Positions 53,948-62,438 of a DNA stretch of 64,000 nucleotides are shown here, piece by piece. Below the pieces are notes generated by a model, which saw nothing but the letters and a program-made list of their open reading frames with translations, was not told the origin of the DNA and ran no database searches. The DNA comes from Alcaligenaceae bacterium (GTDB lineage Bacteria > Pseudomonadota > Gammaproteobacteria > Burkholderiales > Burkholderiaceae_B). A program made the translations under genes and the position numbers. How positions within the stretch are numbered: position 1 is the stretch's first letter; every line of letters begins with the position of its first letter. Location: positions 3,512 to 67,511 of the forward strand of contig CANCRX010000010.1 of NCBI GenBank assembly GCA_947380655.1, given 5' to 3'.

Positions 53948-54919
53948 TCAAGGCTGCGACAAAAAGCCAGCGTATTCTTTCAAGTCTACATTACCGCCAC
54001 TCAAAATCACGCCTACTCTCGCATCCTTAGGAATAGCCAGTGCTCCTTGCAGGATCGCCGCGGCCCCCAGACAGCCGGTTGGTTCGACCACAATTTTCAT
54101 GCGCTCGGCAAAAAACTTCATGGTCTTGACCAGTTGAGGATCCGTCACCGTCACGATGTCCGTGACATCACGCTTAATCACACCGAAGGTCAACTGGCCC
54201 AGATAAAGCGTCAACGCGCCGTCCGCAATCGAGCGCGGTGGCTCGATGCGTACGACCTCGCCTTTGCGCAAGGATTGCTGACCATCATTACCTGCCTCGG
54301 GCTCAACCCCGTAGACCTTGCAGTTCGGGCTCAGCGCTTTGGCTGATAAAGCACTGCCAGCCAGCAAACCACCACCGCCCAGACACACCATGAGGTAATC
54401 AAGCTCACCAACGTCCTCGATCAGCTCTTTAGCTGCCGTACCCTGCCCTGCAATGACATGCAAGTGATCATAAGGAGGGATGAGTGTCATGCCAGTCTGC
54501 TCTTGCATCTGGCGGGCGATATCGTCGCGATTCTGGGTGTAGCGGTCATAGGTGACCACAGTCGCACCGTACTCTTCGGTGGCCGCCTTTTTAGCGGCGG
54601 GTGCATCCTCTGGCATGATGATAATGGTCGCAACGTTCAATAGCCTGCCTGACAAAGCAATCGCCTGAGCATGATTACCCGAGGAAAACGTGATGACACC
54701 GGCGCGTTTTTGTTCCGGTGTCAGATTCGCAATCGCGTTATAGCCACCGCGAAATTTAAAGGCACCCATGCGCTGCAGGTTTTCGCACTTAAAAAACATT
54801 TGCGCGCCACTCAGGCGATCCGCAGTACGCGAGGTCATTACAGGCGTGCGGTGCGCCACACCTTTAATCGTGGCGGAAGCATGCACAACATCATCATAAG
54901 TAGGCAATACGAGCGACAT
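53948..54919 (-). CDS. PLP-dependent threonine/serine dehydratase family
   Basis: The 323-residue enzyme has the PLP lysine in 'MGAFKFRGGYNAI', the phosphate loop 'SSGNHAQAIALSG', and a second glycine loop 'VCLGGGGLLAGSAL'. It is of the short single-domain type (no regulatory ACT domain), close to threonine dehydratase, threo-3-hydroxyaspartate dehydratase or serine racemase. The substrate cannot be fixed. The ATG at 54919 has an AAGGA site 5 bases upstream; the longer frame begins at 54937. It is the first gene of the minus-strand block and diverges from ruvB. Confidence 0.88.
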   Translation of the reverse strand: MSLVLPTYDDVVHASATIKGVAHRTPVMTSRTADRLSGAQMFFKCENLQRMGAFKFRGGYNAIANLTPEQKRAGVITFSSGNHAQAIALSGRLLNVATIIIMPEDAPAAKKAATEEYGATVVTYDRYTQNRDDIARQMQEQTGMTLIPPYDHLHVIAGQGTAAKELIEDVGELDYLMVCLGGGGLLAGSALSAKALSPNCKVYGVEPEAGNDGQQSLRKGEVVRIEPPRSIADGALTLYLGQLTFGVIKRDVTDIVTVTDPQLVKTMKFFAERMKIVVEPTGCLGAAAILQGALAIPKDARVGVILSGGNVDLKEYAGFLSQP

Positions 54920-54994
54920 GGGGATCCTTGAATTCAAACCTGATTAACGTGCCGGATAGTGTACGATTGTCGCATCACTCATTCCAGACATTTC

Positions 54995-56059
54995 ATGGCC
55001 ATTCAGTCAGATTCCCTGTCCTCGCGTCCCGATACCCGTATCGTGTCGCCTCAAGCCACAACCCCGAACGAAGAAAACATCGAACGGGCCTTGCGGCCAA
55101 AAGCATTGCAGGAGTATGTCGGTCAGCAACGCGTGCGCGACCAACTCGAGATTTTTATCAAGGCGGCACGCAACCGTCAGGAGTCTCTGGATCACGTATT
55201 ACTGTTTGGCCCGCCAGGTCTGGGTAAAACCACGCTTGCGCACATCATTGCCTATGAAATGGGTGTCAACCTGCGTCAGACCTCGGGTCCGGTGCTCGAG
55301 CGTCCAGGCGATCTGGCGGCACTGCTGACCAATCTTGAGCGCAATGACGTGTTGTTCATCGACGAGATTCATCGCCTCTCACCCGTGGTCGAGGAAATCC
55401 TCTACCCCGCTCTCGAAGACTTCCAGATTGATATTCTGATTGGTGAGGGACCTGCTGCCCGCAGCGTCAAGCTCGACCTGCAGCCCTTCACGCTGGTGGG
55501 CGCGACGACCCGCGCAGGCATGCTGACTAATCCTTTGCGTGACCGCTTCGGCATTGTGTCGCGCCTCGAGTTCTACAACCCTGAAGAGCTCACCCGCATT
55601 GCGACACGCAGCGCAGGACTGCTGCAGGTTCCGATTACACCTGACGGGGCCTCAGAAGTCGCACGTCGCGCCCGCGGCACGCCACGTATCGCCAACCGCC
55701 TGTTGCGCAGAGTACGTGACTACGCACAAGTCAAGGCTGGTGGCACCATCAACGCCGAGGTCGCCAACGCAGCGCTCGCCATGCTGGAAGTTGATCCTCA
55801 AGGTCTGGATTTAATGGATCGTAAATTGCTCGAAGCCATCATTCATAAATTTGATGGCGGACCGGTTGGGGTGGATAGCCTTGCAGCCGCGATTGGTGAG
55901 GAACGCGACACCATCGAGGATGTCATCGAGCCGTATCTGATCCAGCACGGCTACCTGCAACGTACCCCGCGCGGCCGGATGGCGACCCAGACCACCTGGC
56001 GCCACTTGGGCTTAACGCCCCCCAAGACAATCTCTGATGATGGTCCGCTATTCAGCTAA
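54995..56059 (+). CDS. ruvB: Holliday junction ATPase RuvB
   Basis: The 354-residue AAA+ motor drives branch migration with RuvA. Motifs: '[19 protein letters not shown]' (Walker A), '[11 protein letters not shown]' (Walker B), the sensor '[19 protein letters not shown]' and the C-terminal winged helix ('[21 protein letters not shown]'). The ATG at 54995 fits the family; an upstream in-frame start at 54959 is not needed. It is separated from ruvCA by a 5.3-kb minus-strand block and must have its own promoter. Its 3' end overlaps recQ by 12 bases. Confidence 0.97.
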   Translation: MAIQSDSLSSRPDTRIVSPQATTPNEENIERALRPKALQEYVGQQRVRDQLEIFIKAARNRQESLDHVLLFGPPGLGKTTLAHIIAYEMGVNLRQTSGPVLERPGDLAALLTNLERNDVLFIDEIHRLSPVVEEILYPALEDFQIDILIGEGPAARSVKLDLQPFTLVGATTRAGMLTNPLRDRFGIVSRLEFYNPEELTRIATRSAGLLQVPITPDGASEVARRARGTPRIANRLLRRVRDYAQVKAGGTINAEVANAALAMLEVDPQGLDLMDRKLLEAIIHKFDGGPVGVDSLAAAIGEERDTIEDVIEPYLIQHGYLQRTPRGRMATQTTWRHLGLTPPKTISDDGPLFS

Positions 56060-57913
56060 CTCAGCGATGCATTGCAGTATGGATTCACCATAGGATTCAA
56101 GCTTTTTAATTCCGACACCACTGACAAACCCCAGATCCTCAAGCGTATCTGGCATAGCCAAGGCGATTTCTCTCAGGGTCGCGTCATGGAAAATGACATA
56201 TGCCGGAACACCATGGCTCCGTGCGATCCCCGCACGCCAGGTGCGTAACGCTTCAAAGACCGTCTGTGCTGCCCTGGGTAAGTCAGGTTGCAGGCTTTTA
56301 CTGCGTGGCGTGGTGGTTTTGACGGGTTTATCTGCCTCACGTCTAAGCATTAGAGTGCGCTCACCTTTGAGCACAGCACGGCTTAGGTCTGTGAGTGCGA
56401 GCGTACCGTAACCCTCCTGATCCACCATCAGCAGCCCCTGTGCCAGCAACTGCCTCAGCACGCTACGCCAAGCCTGCTCAGACAGGTCTTGACCGATACC
56501 GTACACGGTCAGCGTGCCATGACCGTGCTCCAGCACACGCGGGGTTTCTTTCCCGCGCAAGATATCGATCAGGTGACCGGCGCCATAGCGCTGCCCGCGC
56601 TCTTTCATGAGACGGTAAATCGCTGACAACATTTTTTGAGCGGCCACTGTTCCGTCCCAAGACTCAGGAGGCGTCAAACAGTTATCGCAATTACCACAAG
56701 GCGTTATCGACTGGCCAAAATACTGCAATAAACGCTGTCGCCTGCACGATACCGTTTCACACAGCCCCAGCATGGCATCGAGCGCTGCCCCGAGCCTGCG
56801 GCGAAACGCATCATCGCCTGCCGACTCATCAATCATGCGTCGCTGCTGCACGACATCCTGCAAACCATAGGCAAGCCAGGCGGTGGCAGGTAACCCATCG
56901 CGACCGGCACGACCCGTCTCCTGATAATAGCCTTCGACAGACTTGGGTAAATCGATGTGTGCCACAAAACGAACGTCCGGCTTATCAATCCCCATGCCAA
57001 AAGCAATCGTGGCAACCATCACCACACCGTCTTCACGTAAAAATCTCGACTGATTCTGGGCACGCACGGCGGCGCCCAGGCCCGCGTGATAAGGCAGGGC
57101 ATCAATACCCTGTGCACATAAAAATTCAGCGGTGTCCTCGACCTTGTTGCGTGACAGGCAGTAGACAATCCCCGCATCGCCAGCATGCTCCTGGCGCAAC
57201 AACTGCAATAGCTGACGCCTGACATCCTGTTTTTCAACGATGTGGTAACGGATATTAGGTCGATCAAAGCTCGCCACGTAATGACGGGCATCGTTCAGAG
57301 CCAGTCTCTCAGCAATCTCTACACGCGTGACATCGGTCGCTGTTGCGGTCAGTGCAATCCGCGGGACATTTGGCCACTGCTCATGCAGCATCGACAAGCC
57401 CAGATACTCAGGCCTGAAATCATGGCCCCACTGCGACACGCAGTGCGCTTCATCGATGGCAAACAACGCAATCCTGCCACGTGACAACAATTGCTGGCAG
57501 CGCTCGGTCAGCAGTCTTTCTGGCGCGACATACAAAAGATCCAGCTCACCGGCTACAAAGGCGCGCTCAACATCACGCGTATCCTGCCAATCCTGAGTCG
57601 AATTCAAAAATGCAGCGCGCACCCCTAATTCTGTCAGGGCATCAACTTGATCCTGCATCAGCGCAATCAAGGGGGAAATCACCACTCCGGTACCCGGACG
57701 TACCAGCGAAGGCACTTGATAACAAAGGGATTTACCCCCGCCCGTTGGCATCAGGACCAAGGCATCTCCACCTTGGATCACATGATCGACAATCGCCTGC
57801 TGATCACCACGGAAGGACTCATAGCCGAACACGCGCGCAAGAATCTCTGCGGCGCGGGGATCGGAAATAGAGGGGTCTGCAATGCCCAGGTTCGTAAACC
57901 CGTGGTCAGACAT
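56048..57913 (-). CDS. recQ: ATP-dependent DNA helicase RecQ
   Basis: The 621-residue helicase has the core '[17 protein letters not shown]' (Walker A), '[17 protein letters not shown]' and '[13 protein letters not shown]'. A zinc-binding RQC domain contains '[12 protein letters not shown]' with 'CGNCDNC', and a C-terminal HRDC domain ends near residue 621. RecQ unwinds recombination intermediates. The stop overlaps the convergent ruvB by 12 bases. No clear ribosome site precedes the ATG. Confidence 0.95.
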   Translation of the reverse strand: MSDHGFTNLGIADPSISDPRAAEILARVFGYESFRGDQQAIVDHVIQGGDALVLMPTGGGKSLCYQVPSLVRPGTGVVISPLIALMQDQVDALTELGVRAAFLNSTQDWQDTRDVERAFVAGELDLLYVAPERLLTERCQQLLSRGRIALFAIDEAHCVSQWGHDFRPEYLGLSMLHEQWPNVPRIALTATATDVTRVEIAERLALNDARHYVASFDRPNIRYHIVEKQDVRRQLLQLLRQEHAGDAGIVYCLSRNKVEDTAEFLCAQGIDALPYHAGLGAAVRAQNQSRFLREDGVVMVATIAFGMGIDKPDVRFVAHIDLPKSVEGYYQETGRAGRDGLPATAWLAYGLQDVVQQRRMIDESAGDDAFRRRLGAALDAMLGLCETVSCRRQRLLQYFGQSITPCGNCDNCLTPPESWDGTVAAQKMLSAIYRLMKERGQRYGAGHLIDILRGKETPRVLEHGHGTLTVYGIGQDLSEQAWRSVLRQLLAQGLLMVDQEGYGTLALTDLSRAVLKGERTLMLRREADKPVKTTTPRSKSLQPDLPRAAQTVFEALRTWRAGIARSHGVPAYVIFHDATLREIALAMPDTLEDLGFVSGVGIKKLESYGESILQCIAELAE

Positions 57914-57967
57914 GGAGGATTAAGCTCAACAACATGCCGTGATTGTAAAGGGATTAGTGCGGCTGAA

Positions 57968-59020
57968 TCAGTCGCGCCACCAGCGCGTGCCCAGAACCTC
58001 CAGGGGCACCGAAAATTGCATTTTCACAGAGTAATTTCCTGTTGAAAGCTCACGGTCTCCACCAATTTGCATGCTGGTCTGGGGGGTAATAAACCAGCTA
58101 TGCTTAAACCCGAGCTTTTGTTCCAGGGTTCCCGGTCCCGTTCGCAAGGCCTCATAGGTCGACTCAAACTGCTGCTGATCAAGCAGGAAGCGCAATCCCA
58201 GACCAGAACGCTGAGATTGCGTGAATACGTCCTGCACTTGGGTCGTAGACAGACGTAAAGCACCCCAGTCACCCATAGCCATCAGTCCTCCTAGACCTTT
58301 CTCATGCGTCTCTAAGGCACTTTGTACATGGCTTTCAAGCGTGATGTCGGAGGTCAAGCCATAGCGAAAGGTCGTCGCGGCCATGGGCGAGCCGATCGAC
58401 AAACCACCCGACCCGGCACTACCAAGATCCTCCTGACTGACTCGCCCCACTGAAGCCGACAAGCCAAATGAACCGGGCAAGAGCGTGCCACGGCTACTCA
58501 TACCAGGCAGCCGTGTGAGCTGCAGGCCACCCAGACGAGGCGAATCTCCCCAAAAGCTCCCTGTTTCTGCGACTTGGCCGATTGAAACTGTCGAACCATT
58601 CTCCTGAGCGTAGGTAAAACGTCCTGCGCCCGGCATCCAGCCTGCGCTCGGATGGACTTCGCCCAGTCGATAGCTCACGCGCGCCTTTGCTGAGGAAAAA
58701 AAAGCTTGTCGACCTGGCGTCCAATCAACACCTGGCCGCCAGTCAAGTGCGTAGTTCGTCTGGATTTCTGCAGGAGCGGCATGAAAAGGATCCTCATCCA
58801 GAGGATCTAGTGCAAGTTCCTGTGCAGGAAAGTCCTGCGTATCGGCTGCGACAGGAAAGGACTGCGCGGGCAGCAGGACAGAAAGGCCTGGTCGATCCGG
58901 TGTAATGTCAGGCACGCCTGCATCGATCGCATCGGGGGTCGACGCGTGCACGCACGCACAGCCGAACGTGGCCAACACGGCACTCAGCAATCGATACAAG
59001 CGGGGCGATGAAGCGATCAT
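57968..59020 (-). CDS. Exported usher-like beta-barrel protein, truncated form
   Basis: This 350-residue protein has a signal peptide (1-26) and a short acidic Pro-rich segment (30-90). The rest consists of alternating-strand repeats such as 'RFTYAQENGSTVSIGQVA', 'GLSASVGRVSQEDLGSAG', 'TTFRYGLTSDITLESHVQS' and 'ALRLSTTQVQD'. The 'RYGLTSDITLE' and 'VPLEVLGTRW' runs are like the barrel of fimbrial ushers (FimD/PapC type), which are about 800 residues. Plug, N- and C-terminal domains of an usher were not seen. No chaperone or pilin genes are near. I propose an outer-membrane barrel of unknown function. It diverges from a two-component system. Confidence 0.55.
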   Translation of the reverse strand: MIASSPRLYRLLSAVLATFGCACVHASTPDAIDAGVPDITPDRPGLSVLLPAQSFPVAADTQDFPAQELALDPLDEDPFHAAPAEIQTNYALDWRPGVDWTPGRQAFFSSAKARVSYRLGEVHPSAGWMPGAGRFTYAQENGSTVSIGQVAETGSFWGDSPRLGGLQLTRLPGMSSRGTLLPGSFGLSASVGRVSQEDLGSAGSGGLSIGSPMAATTFRYGLTSDITLESHVQSALETHEKGLGGLMAMGDWGALRLSTTQVQDVFTQSQRSGLGLRFLLDQQQFESTYEALRTGPGTLEQKLGFKHSWFITPQTSMQIGGDRELSTGNYSVKMQFSVPLEVLGTRWWRD

Positions 59021-59089
59021 GATGTGTCGATTTTAGTGCTGAGCGCTGCAAGCAAGATTTACTCCAAAGTAAGAAACAGCGAATGTCCT

Positions 59090-59109
59090 ATTTCAATTGA
59101 TTTCAAATG
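59090..59109. promoter_or_regulatory. Tandem 10-bp direct repeats in the divergent promoter region
   Basis: ATTTCAATTG (59090-59099) and ATTTCAAATG (59100-59109) agree in 8 of 10 bases with a 10-base period, the spacing that OmpR-type regulators use. They lie between the usher-like gene and the response regulator gene. Confidence 0.45.
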
Positions 59110-59147
59110 GCTTGCTCAAACACCCAGTCCGTTGCAAACTCTGAACT

Positions 59148-59846
59148 ATGGAAACACGCATAAAACTTCTGATTGTCGATGACGATCCTGCGCTACGTCA
59201 GCTGTTGGCAGACTATCTGAACAAGCATGGCTATGACACGCTTCTGGCACCCGATGCGCGTGAGCTGTCCGCGCGTATTGCACGGTTCGAGCCTGAGCTC
59301 ATCGTCATGGATCGAATGATGCCGGGTGTGGACGGCGCCGAAGCCTGTCGCGCCTTGCGTGCGCTGGGTGAAGACATTCCGGTGATTTTACTCACCGCGC
59401 GCGATGAGGCGGTTGACCGGATTATCGGACTGGAGGCCGGTGCGGACGATTATCTTGGCAAACCTTTCGACCCCAGAGAGTTACTGGCCAGAATCCAGGC
59501 CGTGTTGCGCCGCAAGCGTGGTGCCTCGGCGCTCACCAAAGATAGTCCTGTGCATTTTGGTGCCTTTGTCTTTGATCCTGTCATGCGCCAACTCACTAAA
59601 CAAGATGAAATAGTGAAACTGACAGGTGGAGAAATCAATTTGCTTGAGGCACTGATTCGTAATCCAGGCAAGCCTCTTTCGCGTGAAAAACTCCTCACGC
59701 TGGCGCGCGATGACGAGGCGGGTGAACGTAATGATCGTGCCATTGACATCGCCATCCTGAGACTGCGCCGTGCGCTCGAAGACGACCCGAAACAACCTCG
59801 CTGGATTCAAACAGTATGGGGTACTGGCTACAGGTTCTCACCTTGA
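59148..59846 (+). CDS. OmpR-family response regulator
   Basis: The 232-residue protein has a receiver domain with the acidic pair D11-D12, phospho-acceptor D55 ('LIVMDRMMPG') and lysine K105 ('GKPFDP'). A winged-helix output domain follows ('VKLTGGEINLLEALIRNPGKPLSREKLL', 'WIQTVWGTGYRFSP'). It is of the OmpR type and pairs with the downstream EnvZ-like kinase. Its 3' end overlaps the kinase frame by up to 31 bases, so translation is coupled. The upstream direct repeats may be its own binding site. The usher-like gene is a likely target by position. Confidence 0.94.
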   Translation: METRIKLLIVDDDPALRQLLADYLNKHGYDTLLAPDARELSARIARFEPELIVMDRMMPGVDGAEACRALRALGEDIPVILLTARDEAVDRIIGLEAGADDYLGKPFDPRELLARIQAVLRRKRGASALTKDSPVHFGAFVFDPVMRQLTKQDEIVKLTGGEINLLEALIRNPGKPLSREKLLTLARDDEAGERNDRAIDIAILRLRRALEDDPKQPRWIQTVWGTGYRFSP

Positions 59847-61366
59847 AATACCTGTCGGCCTTACTGCCGCAGTCCCTGCGCGCCCGCATGATTTTGCTGA
59901 TCCTGGCGACCGTACTGGCGGGTCAGGCTGCTACGCTCTATACCGTGTCGCAATACCAACGCGATCACTCGCAAACTGTTGCACTCGATTTAGTTGCCAC
60001 GACGATTCGTACCCTGCAGTATTCGATGGACCACATTGCGCCGCAAGACCGTGCTGCTTTTGTAAGCGATGCCTCGCAAGGTCAATGGCGACTCTGGTCA
60101 AAACCCCTGCCAAACGAAGCGCGCTTGCAGCGCAGACCACCTCAGCGCCCAGGACCACCACCACGGAATCCGCAACGACGGGCCGAACCTGCGCCTACGG
60201 CTGAAACCAGCTCGCAGGATCCAGTTGCCACCCCTCCAGAGTTGCCTGCCCCCGTCAGTCAAAGCGACGCTCCAAATGCCTCACGTCTTGATCAGAGTGC
60301 TGACGATATCCGCCAGAGCCTCAGTCAGTTTATCAATCGGTTGAACAACCGGCTCGATGGTGACAGCAGGGTCGCTCTTTCTCGTGGCCCCAGACCTGAG
60401 CTCTATATTTCTCTGATGCGTCCTTCGGAAAATGCGGTGTCACGCACACGCGAATGGCTAGTGATTCCGATCGATCGGCTTGACCCGCCCCTGACCACGG
60501 CCTTGCTTGCCTGGTGGAGTGGTGGACTCGCCCTGGTTCTACTGGTCGCACTCTGGTTTTCATGGCACATCAGTCGCCCCATCATTAGCCTGGTTCGTGC
60601 TGCCGATCAACTCGCTGCAGGAAAACCTGCACGGGTCGAACCTGCGGGGCCTAGCGAGACACGTTTGCTTGGCGAGCGTTTCAACGCCATGCTCGATGCG
60701 CTAAGTGAATCAGAATCTACCCGCCGCACATTACTCGCAGGCCTGCCCCATGACTTGAAAGCTCCCCTTGCAAGAATGTGGCTGCGTATCGAAATGACCG
60801 ATGATCTGGCACTCAAAAATGGCATGCGTACTGATCTGCAAGATATGCAGCATATGGTCGATCAGTTCATCCATTTTTTACGAGGTACGGATATCGCAAG
60901 CTATCGTTTCACCCCATTCGCACTGAACGACTGGGTCCAGGAACGCGTGGGTAACTGGCAAGGTGCCGCCGATGGCATGGTCATCCTGCAGGGGATCCCT
61001 GCACCGGTGAGCGTCAATGCGGATAGCGTGGCACTGTCTCGTTTGCTGGATAATCTGGTGAGTAACGCGCTACACCACGGGGCCGCGCCTGTGCATGTCA
61101 CGCTCGCATCGCAAGGCCCCTGGGCCGTTCTGACCGTCAGCGATCACGGCACAGGGATCGCGCCCGAGTCGCGCGAAAACGCCCTCAAACCTTTTGTGCG
61201 TCTGGACCAAGCACGCACACGCACCGGCAATGTAGGGTTAGGGTTGGCGCTAGCCGATGCGATTGCACGCGCGCACGCAGGCTCATTGACGCTTGGACAA
61301 GGACCTGAAGGAGGATTGCAAGTTCAGGTTCTCCTGCCTATTTATGAACCTACGGCACCGGTCTGA
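59816..61366 (+). CDS. EnvZ-like sensor histidine kinase
   Basis: The up to 516-residue inner-membrane kinase has two helices (about 24-46 and 228-250). Between them, the periplasmic region holds a Pro/Arg-rich stretch (about 101-150). HAMP (250-300), H-box 'GLPHDLKAPLARM' with H312, N-box 'LLDNLVSNALHHG', 'DHGTGIAPE' and 'GLGLALADAIARAHAG' follow. It phosphorylates the upstream response regulator. The frame opens at an ATG at 59816 inside the regulator gene; a TTG at 59843 overlapping its stop as TTGA is another start. The signal is unknown. Confidence 0.92.
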   Translation: MGYWLQVLTLKYLSALLPQSLRARMILLILATVLAGQAATLYTVSQYQRDHSQTVALDLVATTIRTLQYSMDHIAPQDRAAFVSDASQGQWRLWSKPLPNEARLQRRPPQRPGPPPRNPQRRAEPAPTAETSSQDPVATPPELPAPVSQSDAPNASRLDQSADDIRQSLSQFINRLNNRLDGDSRVALSRGPRPELYISLMRPSENAVSRTREWLVIPIDRLDPPLTTALLAWWSGGLALVLLVALWFSWHISRPIISLVRAADQLAAGKPARVEPAGPSETRLLGERFNAMLDALSESESTRRTLLAGLPHDLKAPLARMWLRIEMTDDLALKNGMRTDLQDMQHMVDQFIHFLRGTDIASYRFTPFALNDWVQERVGNWQGAADGMVILQGIPAPVSVNADSVALSRLLDNLVSNALHHGAAPVHVTLASQGPWAVLTVSDHGTGIAPESRENALKPFVRLDQARTRTGNVGLGLALADAIARAHAGSLTLGQGPEGGLQVQVLLPIYEPTAPV

Positions 61367-61412
61367 GCGATATCTGATTACTGAATAATTGTTAACACGT
61401 CGATTCAGATGC

Positions 61413-62438
61413 TCAGGGTGCGCGACCAAACAGACTTCGATAACTCATCAGATTGAAAATGACCATGACGGGTGTTGCAACAACCGAAGCAGCCAACACT
61501 AAGGTCAGCGAGTTTTCTGACGCCGCAGCATCCCACAGTGTCATGTTATCCAGAATGAAATATGGAAACATGCTGTATGCCAGACCACCGAGCATGCAAG
61601 CAAAAAGAATCAGACAAAGCCCAAAAGGCATCCAGGATAACGTTCTGTATTTGGGTTGAGGCAAGCGTGTGAGCACCATATCGATTCCAACAAAACAACC
61701 CAGCATGACAAACCACACCGGTGCTGCAAGCATCAGACTCGTCGTGTTACTCCACTTATAAAAAATCGCCGGATTCGCTAAGCCTAGTGCTACTGACACG
61801 GCAACCATACCGGCCGCAGCCCAACGAATCGCATGATGTGCCCAGCCAATCGCCAAGCTATGGATCGCCCCCTGCATGCGCATGACTAACCAGCTTGCAC
61901 CGAGCAAGGCATAGGCGGCCACTGCACAGATACCAATAAAGACGCTGAACCATATCGAAGGAGTGTCCTGTTGATAGCCCGTCACAATATTGGCAAGCAA
62001 CATGCCGTGTCCCATGGCCGTGAGGACGGAGCCGAACCAGAATCGATTGATCCAGACTGGACGCTGCTCGGCACTCGCGCGGATGCGGAATTCAAACGAG
62101 ACACTACGCAACATGACACCCAGAACCGTGATCATCACGGGTAGGAAAAGATGAGCCAGCAGCGCCCCCCAGGCGAGCGGAAAAGCTGCCATCAATAAGC
62201 CGATAGCGAGTAACAGCCAGAATTCATTGGCATCACGCCAGGGGCTCAACGCCACCATCATGCCGGGTCGCTCTGAGTCGGGCGCCATGCGCAACAGCAC
62301 ACCGACACCGATATCAAAACCATCAAATACCGCCCCGCCAAGGATGAGCACCGACAGCATGCCCATCATCAACAAAGGCATCCAGAACGCAGGCTGAAAC
62401 AGGTCCAGACCCAGGGTTGCAGCTAACTCTGCGATCAT
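61413..62438 (-). CDS. cydB: Cytochrome bd-type oxidase subunit II (CydB-like)
   Basis: The 341-residue protein has about eight transmembrane helices. Family blocks are 'GGAVFDGFDIGVGVLL' (with the aspartate equal to E. coli D29), 'LSPWRDANEFWLLLAIGLLMAAFPLAW' and the C-terminal 'FPYFILDNMTLWDAAASENSLTLVL'. The usual WDGNE is RDANE here, so the aspartate is kept but the tryptophan is lost. The ATG overlaps the CydA stop by four bases (ATGA). No small CydX gene was seen after it. It would pair with the unusual CydA-like subunit. Confidence 0.88.
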   Translation of the reverse strand: MIAELAATLGLDLFQPAFWMPLLMMGMLSVLILGGAVFDGFDIGVGVLLRMAPDSERPGMMVALSPWRDANEFWLLLAIGLLMAAFPLAWGALLAHLFLPVMITVLGVMLRSVSFEFRIRASAEQRPVWINRFWFGSVLTAMGHGMLLANIVTGYQQDTPSIWFSVFIGICAVAAYALLGASWLVMRMQGAIHSLAIGWAHHAIRWAAAGMVAVSVALGLANPAIFYKWSNTTSLMLAAPVWFVMLGCFVGIDMVLTRLPQPKYRTLSWMPFGLCLILFACMLGGLAYSMFPYFILDNMTLWDAAASENSLTLVLAASVVATPVMVIFNLMSYRSLFGRAP

